Positions 53,485 through 64,000 of a stretch of DNA of 64,000 nucleotides are shown in pieces. Position numbers and translations under genes: made by a program. Source of the stretch: Haliclystus octoradiatus. Its lineage: Eukaryota; Cnidaria; Staurozoa; Stauromedusae; Haliclystidae. The notes below the pieces were generated by a model. That model saw only the letters and a program-made list of their open reading frames with translations, did no database searches and was not told the DNA's origin. The DNA lies in NCBI GenBank assembly GCA_916610825.1, contig OU744453.1, positions 13,715,751 to 13,779,750 on the forward strand. The letters run 5' to 3'. Position 1 is the first letter of the stretch. Each line of letters opens with the position of its first letter.

Positions 53485-55285
53485 CCATAGATTATAGAAT
53501 GCAGGGATTGGCAACTCTATTGTTCTCGGGCGCGCGGTCAGATTATGTTGAATTTGGAGCGAAACGCAGTCACGTGATCTTGAGCCGACACAAGATTACA
53601 ACGATGCAGTCAAAACCTTGTAATCTTCGTAACTTGCATACTATAATATCCTACGTTGCTCAATATTTTTTTTGAAGTTTTATGTTTTGACAATGTTAAA
53701 TAGAGCTTACTTTAAATGTCCATGACAATTTAATTACGTTTAAACAAAATAGCGAGTAGATATTGTCAGTTTAATTCACCATGTTTTGCGGTATATTTCA
53801 CCAAAATATTGCTTTGATCACTTTTGCAATTTGCAAATTGATGTTTGTAACTTTGAAAAAGAAAATGTATGTATACACTTATAACTAACAAATCAAAATC
53901 AAGCTGAAATGTTCACTATAAAATAATTGCGCTTCTAAATGAGAGGAATACAGTTTACACCTAGGCGGCCTATATAGGTCTACGACATACAAGTAGCACA
54001 AAATACACTCAACAATTTTCATCACATAACAAATAATTCGTATAGTGTATGTATCACAGCAGAGGGAATGAATACACTACAAAAATTTAGCAAGAAATAC
54101 ACAGAATGAACAAGATATGGTGCAAATATCGATAACTGGTATGGTAAATTAAAACACTTGTAAAAACATTCAGTGTCGATGTATTACATTTGTAATTACG
54201 TTATGTTACACTCACGTTTGCAATGAATTTTATACAACATCAAATTATGGATGTTCACCTTATTATTCAAATTAATATTGACTTGCTGTTACTTTAAAGT
54301 TTGAATTTTCTTTTAATTTGTTCCTTAGCGATTTCTTTTTCAATTCCAGTTTCTCTTTAAAGTTACAAGCAGTAAGCCCATGCCGTTCGTGTACGAAAAT
54401 CATCTCACTTCATACAATAAAATATAATACGTGTAGACAAATAAAACAAAAAATCCTCAGTATTTTGATTGTTATCTTCTAAACCAGAGTGTTGTGCTGC
54501 TACATCCCAGGTAGATTATTAAACTTTTGGGATTTGCAAAACATTCAAGCGTGTTTGCTTCAAGAGTCCATCTGATCCCCACGTCTGAGTTCCACAACAA
54601 TAATAAATAGACTTCCCGAAGGTGCTCATCCACGCAATGAATTTCAGAGATATGTTTTTATTACTGCCGAGAAGATTTGTAGGGAATAGATCAAAATCGT
54701 TGAATATATTTGACACATCTCCAGAAATGTCCGAAGAAATATTTACTCTTTCGTAGTAACTTTTGAGAAGAGTAGAGTCATTTGGTCGTGAATAAATTAA
54801 GTTGATAAACCTTCATCTTCATCGATTCGATGGATAATTTTATATCAGTGTGTTTTGATCGTGTGTGAACAGTTACGGACACCGTTAAACCACCTTTAGT
54901 TTTCCAAATCCTTCAGAAATGTTAGCATTAACGTAAACTTCTCTGTAGGCGCGCTTTTCTAAACTTTCACCGATAGAGTTCGCCATTTTCTTCATCGCCT
55001 TTCATGTTTAAAAAATTAGAGGTACTGAAAATCATTGCTATTTAATTGACCATCCATTGCAAAATAATGAAATAATCAAGTGTACTTTTACTAGCCAGCT
55101 TGAAGATATGAACGATGATGATAAAATGAGTAGAACAGTCGACCGCGTTGTTGTAATGACACTTGTGAAAATTTGTCACAAAATTCTGTGTCGGCTCAAG
55201 AACACGTGTTTCCGGTAAATCTCAAACAAAAACATATTTCGTGCCCAGACCTTAGTTGCCAATCCCTGTATTCTATAATCTATGG
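53485..55285. mobile_element. 1.8-kb DNA element with 33-bp terminal inverted repeats
   Basis: The ends CCATAGATTATAGAATGCAG and CTGTATTCTATAATCTATGG continue as a 33-bp inverted repeat with one mismatch (through GGATTGGCAACT). A second inverted block, CTTGAGCCGACACA, lies about 70-80 bp inside each end. Flanked by TCTTA at 53480-53484 and 55286-55290. The minus strand has a coding-like frame around 54519-54800, not recognised, with no transposase motif seen. Probably a non-autonomous or degenerate cut-and-paste transposon with a 5-bp duplication. Confidence 0.8.
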
Positions 55286-55290
55286 TCTTA

Positions 55291-57355
55291 CAAGAGCCAT
55301 CTACTTACAATAGTTGGGACACTCATGCCTTTTTGTTTGTTTTGGCCTGGGCCCGAGCACGTTTTTCACAGTACGCATGTGCAGGAGAATGTTTAGAGAA
55401 TGTTGTTTTTTCAGCCATTTTGGAGCTGTATGAAAAGGTTTGCGATCGTTCAACAAGAGCAATATCACCGTTTAATAGTTATCTTTCTCCATGTTTATTT
55501 GCTGGACTCTCAAAACTAGCATAAAAATCTACTTCAATGTACACTATGTTATCGATCTCATCAACATGTTGTTCGTGATTAGATACAGATCAATGCTAAT
55601 AGAGAAGGAGATTTTGAATTACTTCTTGCGCTCTACGCTGATTCTTTGCAGTCAAGGCTTCTTTTTTCTAGTTCTTGTCCCCAGTTGGAATTGTAAACAA
55701 TATTTTTATTTCGATTACTATTGCATTCATTAATATAAAAATTAATAATTTTATAGCTTATGGTTTTTTTCAATGATGAAAGTTGTAGTTTTTCGCTCGT
55801 TTCACTTGAAATGTTGAGAACCTGTTTCCGAAAGAACAAAGATGATGTCAAAAAATCACGGGATTGGCATCTGTCAAATAGGAAACGATAGCGGCACACT
55901 AAGCGTGTCCAAACTCTTGTAAATAGATGGCACTGGGTCTTACACATTAATGTCCGGTAATATCCGGTGGGTATGAAGATGGTGATGTCAATTACTAACT
56001 AGTAGATTGTGATAACACAACTGTCCTTGATTATGCCAACGTCCTATGCCAGGCCGTCCCGAGAAGTTTCATTTGAGAGGGTGTCGAGCAATAAATTTAC
56101 CGACTTCATCGGAGCCATTCCGGATATTTATCCGTCAGTTTAGAGCAAGTCCAGATGCGATATCCGGAGTTGTTTGCTATTCGTATTTAAATTGTACATT
56201 GACATATAGTCTTCATTGGAATACTCGCGGAGCGTAGCGAGGACAAATCTTCAGGCAATGTTTTTAAGAGATCCCATTGGGCTCAAAATTTCTCTCGTCT
56301 GTCCTAATCAGGCGCCAAAAGTTAAAGATAATTTATCTCTATATACAGTATTCATGATTTGTGTGGACATGAATAAATGGACAAGAATTAGAAGAACCCT
56401 CTTGTTTCTACTCTTAGAAAGAAAGCATCACAATACCCCTTTTCAATTTCTTACATCTTCTGCCGACTGGAGACACCTCAAGAAAGATTTTCCGACTGAC
56501 CAAGCTACAAGGGGGTATCACGCCCTCAATAACCCCATACTAGGGACTGACCTTGTTCTTTGAGATGATCTGTAAATCCAAATCTTTTTATCTGCGAATG
56601 TCTGTGTATGTGTGTGCTTGTGGTAGCTTGTTGTGTTTTTTCGTGGCCATTTTAAAACCAGGTGAATCAAATAACATATCATCTGCTAGATACTTGCAAA
56701 TATTTGAAGTGAACTTCAGTCTTAATTTTCCTTTGCTTTTCATATTGAAAGAAAATGTCATTTCACGCAGTTATTTTGTTTTGCTATTTGAAACAGACAT
56801 GCGTTACGCCGAGTTTATTTTGCTTGATATTAAAATTGACGAATTCTCCAATTCCAGTTCACGTCAAGCGTAGTTTTAATTCAGAAAAAATTATTCAGTA
56901 TATTCAAACATTTTCTGTAATAAATATCCTGCTTTATAGTAAGTTTTCAACTTTAATCCCAGCACAGCAAAATTTGAAATTCCCGCTGACAATATTCCAA
57001 GAATATATTTTTTTAAGATCAGATTAATTCAAGAATATGAAGAATCCGTAACTGTATCGAGAAAATATTATTATTGTTCGTTTTGCTATAAGTTCTGGAT
57101 AATCATAAGGCCTCTATTGAAGGTCCCGAGAAGTGCTGTGAATATTTCTTTCAAGCTGGTATTAACCCCAGGAATAATTGGCATTTCTCTATTATTTTGT
57201 TTTTGAAGTTGAAAGTTGTTTTGAAGGTGAAAGCTGTTAAGGCGTTAATCTTGAGAACAATTACATCAAGCGGCTCATGGATGTGGCTTACAGCACTTTG
57301 TTTATATAAGGATTTGAGCTACTTGATTATTTATTACGAATTTTCCATCACAATC
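55291..57355. other. Anonymous DNA between transposons
   Basis: Short open frames on both strands (up to 115 aa) with no recognised domain and unconvincing composition. No RNA gene seen. Confidence 0.3.
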
Positions 57356-57360
57356 CTTCA

Positions 57361-57675
57361 TGAATTAGTAGCTGTGTAACCTGTGTCTGTGTTTGTATTT
57401 AAATATTTTTATTTCAGTTCATGAACAATTAGTTATCTATTTTGTTGTAGCCTCACAATCATGTTATGCCTCACGTTGATATTAGGCGTCGACCCTTAGA
57501 CAATGTGGGATAAATTACATTTAACGTTAAAAACTATGTATGAAGCTGGAGATAGCCTACAATTTGTTACAGTTAGTACAGATATTAATCTAGAATAATT
57601 ACAGTGCTTGATGATTTGTTGTCAACATCCCGCTGTCTGCTATCTTAAGACTTAATGATCACAAGGATCAATTCA
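57361..57675 (+). repeat. 5' LTR of the BEL/Pao element
   Basis: 315 bp, TGAATTAGTAGCTG to GGATCAATTCA. The following bases GTAACAAATTTTAG do not form an obvious tRNA primer site. Confidence 0.92.
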
Positions 57676-57698
57676 GTAACAAATTTTAGAAGCGGATT

Positions 57699-58882
57699 AT
57701 GACTGGAATACAGCTAGAAAAGGACCTGAAGAAGCTCAAGAAAGCTGGTGTCAGATGAGAAGATTCAAAGAAGCGTTTGGAAACTGGCATTGAAGAAGAG
57801 TTAGGCCATGAGACATTAGAGTTTCTGCAAAATATAGTTAAATATGCAGCTGGTTGTGAAGAAGCAGGGATATTTACAGAAGAAGAAGAAGAGAAGTATG
57901 ATGACATTATGGCTCAGTTTGAAGACGAAATTAGTAAAACAAAACTGAAATTGCCAGACTAAATAAAAAACAGATGATGGGAAAGGGTGACAGAGTAGAA
58001 ACTCAGGTCGATAATGTTACTGAGAAGGATGAAGTTTGCAGTTCCAGCGAACATGCCAACACTAGAAATGATAATCAAATGCACAATGTCAATGATAATG
58101 TGTCTCTGCCAGCAGAAAGCAATGTTAGCGAATTGACATCTGCCTTTGAAAAACTAAATGAAGAAATGGAGGGCCAAAAGAAAATCAATACATCAAATCA
58201 GAAGCTATTCATGGAGCTGGTCAAAGGAAGTACACCAGCTGAACAAGGTAAACGACTAATAGCCTTGAATCCTGAAGAATGGAATGGTGACATTAAAGAA
58301 TATTATTCCTGGAAATCAACCTTTCTTGATACCATAATGGCGGCAAAGTTGTCAGATGTCTCAGTAATTAGATCTTTACCATCTCAATATCACGAGGATG
58401 TTAAAATAAGCCTATCAATCGAAGAAGCATTTGAAAGAATTGAACTAAGAGTTTCAAAAAACAGTGTTTACAAGGCTAGATGTAATCATTTTGATGTACT
58501 CAGTCGAGCTGAAAAATCTAGCACAGATATTATCAATATGGCGACAGAGATGGAAAAGCATGCAGAGAGGTTAGTCCGAGTCGGAGAAGAAGAAGAAGCA
58601 AGAGGTACAAGACTAATGGAAACTATCCTCGATCATAAACTACCGTACATGATAGCATCAACTTATCGCACTTTTTCAGAAGAATTAGGAAGGAAGATGA
58701 ACATAGCTCATTTGGCAAATCATTTGAGAACAGTAGCAAAGTCTTTGCCAACATCTGTAGAAAAATATAAATCAAGAGGTACCTATGGGAAGGTTTATAC
58801 ATTAACTACAAATAGTAATGACTGTGGCTGAGGCTGTGAAAGGGATTGTGAAAGTCTTAACAAATGTACGTCATTCAGAGAT
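57699..58882 (+). pseudogene. Gag of the BEL/Pao element
   Basis: The ATG at 57699 begins a frame with a TGA after 19 codons and a TAA at 57960-57962. The main gag ORF is 57974-58831, ending in a TGA that lies in frame with the zinc-knuckle ORF. The stretch LNPEEWNGDIKEYYSWKSTF is the typical BEL/Pao gag block (....F.GD...W..W...F). Shorter than usual, so an internal deletion is possible. Confidence 0.8.
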
Positions 58883-59812
58883 TTGACGATGAGTCGGCGT
58901 AGAAAAAAAGTTGTCGAACAGGGTCGGTGTTTTAATTGCTTGGCAAGAGGACATAGAGCAAAAATGTGCAAAGAAGAATTTTCTTGTTCAGAATGTCACG
59001 GTCGACATCACGAATTAGTTCATTTGGAAGATAGACCCGAAAGACAGCATGTAGAAAATTCAAAGAATGCAAGCAGAACAAAAAATGAAGCCATACGTTT
59101 ACCTGTTCTGATTGCAGAAATTCAGGATAATGAAGGACACGGGAGAAAAGTTAGAGGTCTTCTAGATTCTGGATCAGACGCAACGTTAATCAAGGAAAGT
59201 ACTGCGAAAGAGCTTTGCCTTTATGGAGATAGTGTAGACATACGATATGAAGTAATAGGTGGACATGTAAAGAAGGAGAAGTCTAGAAGATATAGAGCTC
59301 AGCTAAGAAATATAGATGAAATCTATGAAGGGCAAATAGAAGCATTTGGAATTGGAAAGCCATGCGGTGTTGCACCAAGATTGGGAGATAATTTCTTCAT
59401 TGACAACCAACATCTTAAAAGTATCCAGTCATTGTTAGACGTAGAAGGTGGCTGTATTGATGTATTAATTGGTCAGGATACTGATAATAGCTACATGCTT
59501 CGAGAACTGGCAAATCTTTGTGCTGACAAAAAATCTCCTCTTGCAGTCTGCTACCCCTTGGGCTGGGCTGTCATCGGAGAAGCTGCAGTTGGCAAGCAAA
59601 CAGAGAGAAAGAGTCTGAGTATTAAAAGAATCAACGCAGTTGAGGTTTTAGAAAGCCACAATAACAATGATATGCGGAGAATGGTACTGTCCGATCAAGT
59701 AGGGTTAAACCCACAAAACTATGTGCCTGTTCAGAGAAGGAATTCAATGAAGCACGGTTCATCCTCCATGTTGAGGACAGCACAAGAGTTGAAGATGATC
59801 ATGTTGTTGTGA
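58883..59812 (+). pseudogene. Zinc knuckles and protease of the BEL/Pao element
   Basis: Opens with CFNCLARGHRAKMC (CX2CX4HX4C) and CSECHGRHHELVH, the usual BEL/Pao pair. Then comes an aspartic protease LLDSGSDATLI and the downstream region IDVLIGQD. The frame is lost near 59733 through a one-base shift before the RT linker. Confidence 0.88.
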
Positions 59813-61248
59813 ATTTGCCTTGGAAGTCTGGATACCCTGAAGCAATTGAAAACAACTACTCAAAAGCTCAGCAAGCACTACAAAGATTGGAAAAGAGATT
59901 GGATCGACTTGGCAAGATGGAACAATTCCACAATAAAGTACAAGCACTGGTTAATAATGGATTTGTGAAGGAAGTTATACCTGTTGAGGGTGAAAAATCA
60001 TTTTACTTGGACATACATCCTGTATTCAGAAATGACAGTAAGACAACACCTCTTCGGATTGTCCATAATGCTGCAATGGAAATCAAACCAGGTATACAAT
60101 ACAATGAATGTTTCGAGAAAGGCCCGGATTTCAACAATAGGCTATTCTCAGTCCTACTGCGATGGAGGGAAAATGTAGCTGCTATTCATGGAGACATTTC
60201 AAAGATGTTTAATCGAATCTTTGTATCAGAAGAAGATCAACCGTACCAAAGAATTCTATGGCGTGGCCCACTTAAAGATGCACTTGTTAAAGCAAATCAA
60301 TGGACCCGCGTTTTGTTTGGAGACAAGCCTAGCCCTGATCTGGCAAATAGCTCAATCCACCGAATTGCCAACATCCATGCACAGGAGGCACCAATTGCAA
60401 TGAAGGCTTTGAAAGGTGATATATATGTAGACGATATTGCTAGCTCTTTTCCAGCCTCATCAGCATCAGAGAAGGCTATTAAAGAAATTGATTATGTTCT
60501 TGGAGAGAATGGATTCAAAATCCAAAGCTTGGCATTCAAATATTGATGAATTAGAAGACATATGTCAATCGGATTATGAAAAACTGGTAAATGTGCTAGG
60601 ACAAGAATGGAATAAAAGTAACGATACCTTTAAACTCAAGATGGGAGAGTGTGTAGAGCCAGCTGCAATCACGAGAAGAACAATACTAAGTAATCTGTCA
60701 AAAATATGGGATCCATTCGGATTGGTTGCTGCTTCAACAATAGGAGCAAAAATTGAACTTCAGAGGTTACAGTTGGAACGTTGTGATAAATAGGAAAATC
60801 ATTTGGGAACAGAGGAAGAAACTGAATCAGGAACAAAACCCGGTTTTCTGCTCTTGCGTAAACGAAGCCTTAGATGGAAGAGATACTCAATGGTTCTGTA
60901 GAGCTAGTACATGTCTATGCCAAACCAACGGTGACATCAACGAGGATGAGAAGCATACCACGAATTGAATTGGTTGCAATCGTCTTCATGACAAACTTGG
61001 TGGGTATGGTAGACAATTCATTGAATATGAAGATTGAAGTAATCACCTGTTGGTTCGATTCTCTCACAGCCTTGGGTTGGATTAAGTCAGATTCAACCAA
61101 ATACAAAGCATTTGTCCAAGCAAGGGTATCAGAAGTACAAGAAACACTTTCTACAGTCTGTTTTCGTTATGTTTCTGGTACAGCCAATCCTGCCGACGAA
61201 TTGACAAAATCAATCCCATTTGAAGATCTTGACCAATGGCATTGTTGA
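59733..61248 (+). pseudogene. RT and RNase H of the BEL/Pao element
   Basis: 59809-60546 holds the BEL-type RT: LRIVHNAAMEIKPG, IHGDISKMFNRI (motif A), QRILWRG, YVDDIASSF (motif C). Shifts follow near 60530 and 60790. 60874-61248 carries RIELVA, WFDSLTALGWIKSD and YVSGTANPADELTKS, the RNase H end of BEL/Pao. Confidence 0.9.
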
Positions 61249-62922
61249 CCTGACTTCCTATTTAAGTCTAAAATATCATGGCCAGTTGAGATGAAGGAGA
61301 CAAAGGAAGAAGAAACAATGAAAGAAATTCGAAAGTTGACCAAGCCTAAAAAGAAGAAAAAGTTGAAAAGCAATGCAGTGACAACAGTTAAACCAAGTGT
61401 GGAGGATGGGATAAAATCTCAAAAGATTATTGCAATTATCGAAGTACAGTCTACCTGGACAGCTGCAATTTCTGCAATTGCTGAGGAATTTACAATGCCA
61501 GATGATAAAGCAAAACTCCTGATCATATGGTCATTACAACAACAAATGGACTTCGAAAGTAATCCATCAAATAAGCTTTGCCCGGTGTTTGATAATGAAG
61601 ACAAGATCTATCGTGTTGGAGGAAGACTGGGAAAAGTCAAGAGGCTCACAAAGGAGGCAGTGGCACCAGCAATAATTCCAAAAGGTGCTGTTTTAAAATT
61701 AATTGCGCGTGACTATCACATACAGACTGGACATGGAGGGAAAAGAAGAACAAAATAAGCCATTGAAGCAAGCGGGTTGTGGGTTGTAGGTGTGACACGA
61801 TGCCTACATGAAGTTATCAAGAAATGTCTTGACTGTCGTATATCAAACAGACCTAACCTTGGTCAATTGATGGGGGAAATACCCAGTTTCCGTATGATGA
61901 AAGAAGAAGCTCCCTTTTTAGCAACAGCAGCAGACTGTTTTGGTCCACTGAAGGTAAAAAGTGGAAGGAATAAGGCGGTTGAAGGAAATGTTGCAATCTT
62001 CACATGTTTAACATCTAGAGCCATTCCTTTGGAGCTAGTATATGACCAAGTTGGCGGGGGAGCAGGTATGACTACAGAGAAATTTCTTTTGGCCTTCAGA
62101 CGATTTGTCGCAAGTAGAGGTAACCGTGCAGGAGTGATGTATAGCGATAATGGCTCAAAGATAGTCGGTGCTGAACCAGTGTGGCTTGAAATAGTAGACA
62201 ATTGGAGAGAAGTCATGGAGAAGGAAGGAATGGATACCAAAGATTTACAGTGGGAATGGAATCCACCAACAGCATCCCATATGAACGGTGCAGTTGAATC
62301 ATTGATTCGAAGTGCTCGCAAGGCCATACAAGCTACTGTTGAAAATCATACCAGACAATTCACACCTGATGAATGGATGACTGTCCTTTATGAAGCAGCT
62401 TATTTGGTAAATTCGAGGCCCCTATTTCCATCTAACGCTGAAGATCCTTTAGACGAAGCAGGATTTGTGACCCCTAATGGTTTATTACATGGCCACAACT
62501 TTGTGGTGGATCAGCCGTTACCAAAAGGATTGGTCAGCCCAAGACAGCGTATGGATCTTGTCCAAGAAAGAATTCAACTGTTTTGGAAAGAATGGCAACG
62601 GTATATGCCACCTCAACTGAATATCAGAAGTAAATGGTATAGAACGAGAGCCAACATCAGTGTAAGAGATTATGTAAATGTAATGCGTAAAAGACATCAA
62701 GAACTTCTCCCTCGTGCAACATGGGAATTTGCCATTATCAAAGGCACTTTTCCTGGTGATGATCAATTGGTGAGAAAGGTATCTATCGAAACTAAGAATG
62801 GGATTTATGTTAGACCAATCCATAAGTTGGTTCTTATCGCGACATCAGAAGAACTGAGAGAAGACATCAAAATGCGTAAAGAGGTTGCAGAAAGGTTTAA
62901 CAATGGTATCAAAGACGTTTGA
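61249..62922 (+). pseudogene. Integrase of the BEL/Pao element
   Basis: 61291-61758 includes YRVGGRLGK and the HHCC start (DYHIQTGHGG). An in-frame TAA at 61756-61758 separates it from 61777-62922, which has the paired cysteines KKCLDC, then the core AADCFGPL (Asp), YSDNGSKIVGA (Asp) and NGAVESLI (Glu), all three residues kept, and the BEL-type C-terminus with NISVRDYVNV and RPIHKLVLI. Confidence 0.92.
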
Positions 62923-63004
62923 CAATATTCCTCTAGCTAGATAATGTATTTAAATATATGTTTTTTGCTTGTTGTCGCGACGTTTAAACTCTGCTGAGAA
63001 GGAC

Positions 63005-63319
63005 TGAATTGGTAGCTGCGTAACCTGTGTCTGTGTTTGTATTTAAATGTTTTTATTTCAGTTCATGAACAATTAGTAATCTATTTTGTTGTAGCCTCAC
63101 AATCATGTTATGCCTCACATTGACGTTAGGCGTCGACCCTTAGACCATGTGGAATAAATTAGATTTAATGTTAAAAGCTATGTATGAAGGTGGAGATAGC
63201 CTACAATTTGTTACAGTTAATACAGATATTAATCTAGAATAATTACAGTGTTTGATGATTTGTTGTCAACATCCGGCTGTCTGCTATCTTAAGAATTAAT
63301 GATCTCAAGGATCAATTCA
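63005..63319 (+). repeat. 3' LTR of the BEL/Pao element
   Basis: 315 bp, same length as the 5' LTR. Preceded by the purine-rich GAGAAGGAC. Confidence 0.92.
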
Positions 63320-63324
63320 CTTCA

Positions 63325-64000
63325 TATAACTAATTATTATTTCGATTATTATGTTAGTTCGTGATTATTATGTTGTTTTCAAACATATTAATGAAATTAT
63401 GAAAATGGCATATTGAAAATTATTTGCAATAATAGCATCATATATAATGTACTGGTCCAATAAAAAGGAAAATTTCAATGTTGAATAGCATTCTCGTTTT
63501 TATTTTTCTAGTAGGTAAGACAATCATAATTTCATAATTTGACTTCAAAAAATTATTGGGAAATGGGCGCTCAATGCCCCTCCAAATTAATACACAAAGT
63601 AAATGATGAAAACGCTTCAAAATTTCAAAATAATGTAATTAAATATCAGTATTTTTTTAACAATTTTTTATGTCTGGAAAGGTAGCAATCTCAGAAATAT
63701 TACGGTGGCATTTAAAGGTCTATTGGATTAGAACATATGCTGCAAATTTGTATTGGAAAAAGTGATGCATTTGGAGGTACGGCTTCCACTGTGATTCTGA
63801 CAGATAATAGAAGTGATATCAGTTATAATGAGATATAATTTAAAATTATTCTTCACATGAGAATAAGGTACAAACCAGAACATTTTCAACAGAAATATAT
63901 GTTCTATTTATTGTTCTACCAGCAAAAATAATTATTCCTAAATGATATTCTTGAAGAATGTTATTCTCAATAGATGGAAAAATGAAATATTCTTGTGCAG
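63325..64000. other. Anonymous AT-rich DNA at the right edge
   Basis: Nothing supported on either strand. Confidence 0.3.

Larger units (their letters stand above)
57361..63319 (+). mobile_element. BEL/Pao-type LTR retrotransposon, decayed
   Basis: 5959 bp with two 315-bp LTRs (TGAATT...AATTCA) flanked by the duplication CTTCA (57356-57360 and 63320-63324). The plus strand carries gag with zinc knuckles, protease, RT, RNase H and integrase of BEL/Pao style. By eye the LTRs differ at about 18 of 315 sites, so the insertion is not recent. Several in-frame stops and frameshifts. No envelope gene seen. Confidence 0.92.

Noticed and set aside
55282-56563. Several 80-115 codon frames after the TIR element
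   Set aside because: No recognised domain, poor starts and overlapping frames. The first begins inside the end of the TIR element.
1-64000. tRNA, rRNA or other structured RNA genes
   Set aside because: None could be recognised by eye; a covariance-model scan would be needed for a firm negative.

Overview
This is animal nuclear DNA: AT-rich, eukaryotic splice sites, a DYRK2-type kinase, a secreted PAN/TSP1/fibrinogen-type protein, and retrotransposons of several classes. An invertebrate is likely. A tunicate or another marine deuterostome would fit, but the sequence alone does not settle the species.

Only two host genes are visible, both on the minus strand. (1) A DYRK2 orthologue at 1111-2931 with no intron in the visible coding region. 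(2) A secreted protein whose seven proposed exons run from 51389 down to 18127: signal peptide with PAN/apple-like region, 25-nt microexon, thrombospondin type 1 exon, then four exons making a fibrinogen-related (FReD) domain. The phases chain without a break (0, 1, 1, 0, 1, 1, stop) and sum to 1185 nt (394 residues). The introns hold most of the transposons between 18 and 51 kb, and coding exon 6 itself is split by a 4.2-kb LTR retrotransposon.

Layout. 1-1.1 kb: fragment of unknown nature. 1.1-2.9: DYRK2. 3-8.9: mostly anonymous, with a hairpin at 7946-8037. 9.0-16.0: an RLE-type non-LTR retrotransposon (+), broken by a Ty3-like LTR element (-, 9604-14636), itself broken by a truncated LINE (11604-12310). 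16.8-17.7: decayed LINE (-). 17.74-17.95: 77-bp tandem repeat. 18.1-18.4: last FReD exon. 18.7-25.4: CR1/L2/Jockey-like LINE remains, one carrying a 454-bp inverted-repeat element. 26.2-30.4: Ty3-like element inside FReD exon 6. 30.4-36.7: FReD, TSP1 and microexon exons with repeats between them. 38.2-44.2: older relative of the 26-kb element, itself interrupted. 45.1-50.4: LINE (-) with two uninterrupted ORFs, ORF1 carrying a MADF domain and three CCCH fingers. 51.0-51.4: first exon of the secreted protein. 53.5-55.3: DNA element with 33-bp terminal inverted repeats. 57.4-63.3: decayed BEL/Pao element with 315-bp LTRs.

More than half of the window is recognisably mobile DNA. Most copies are broken. 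The exception is the 45-50 kb LINE. The most interesting items are the ORF1 architecture of that LINE, the three-level nest at 9-16 kb, and the LTR insertion in a phase-symmetric coding exon.
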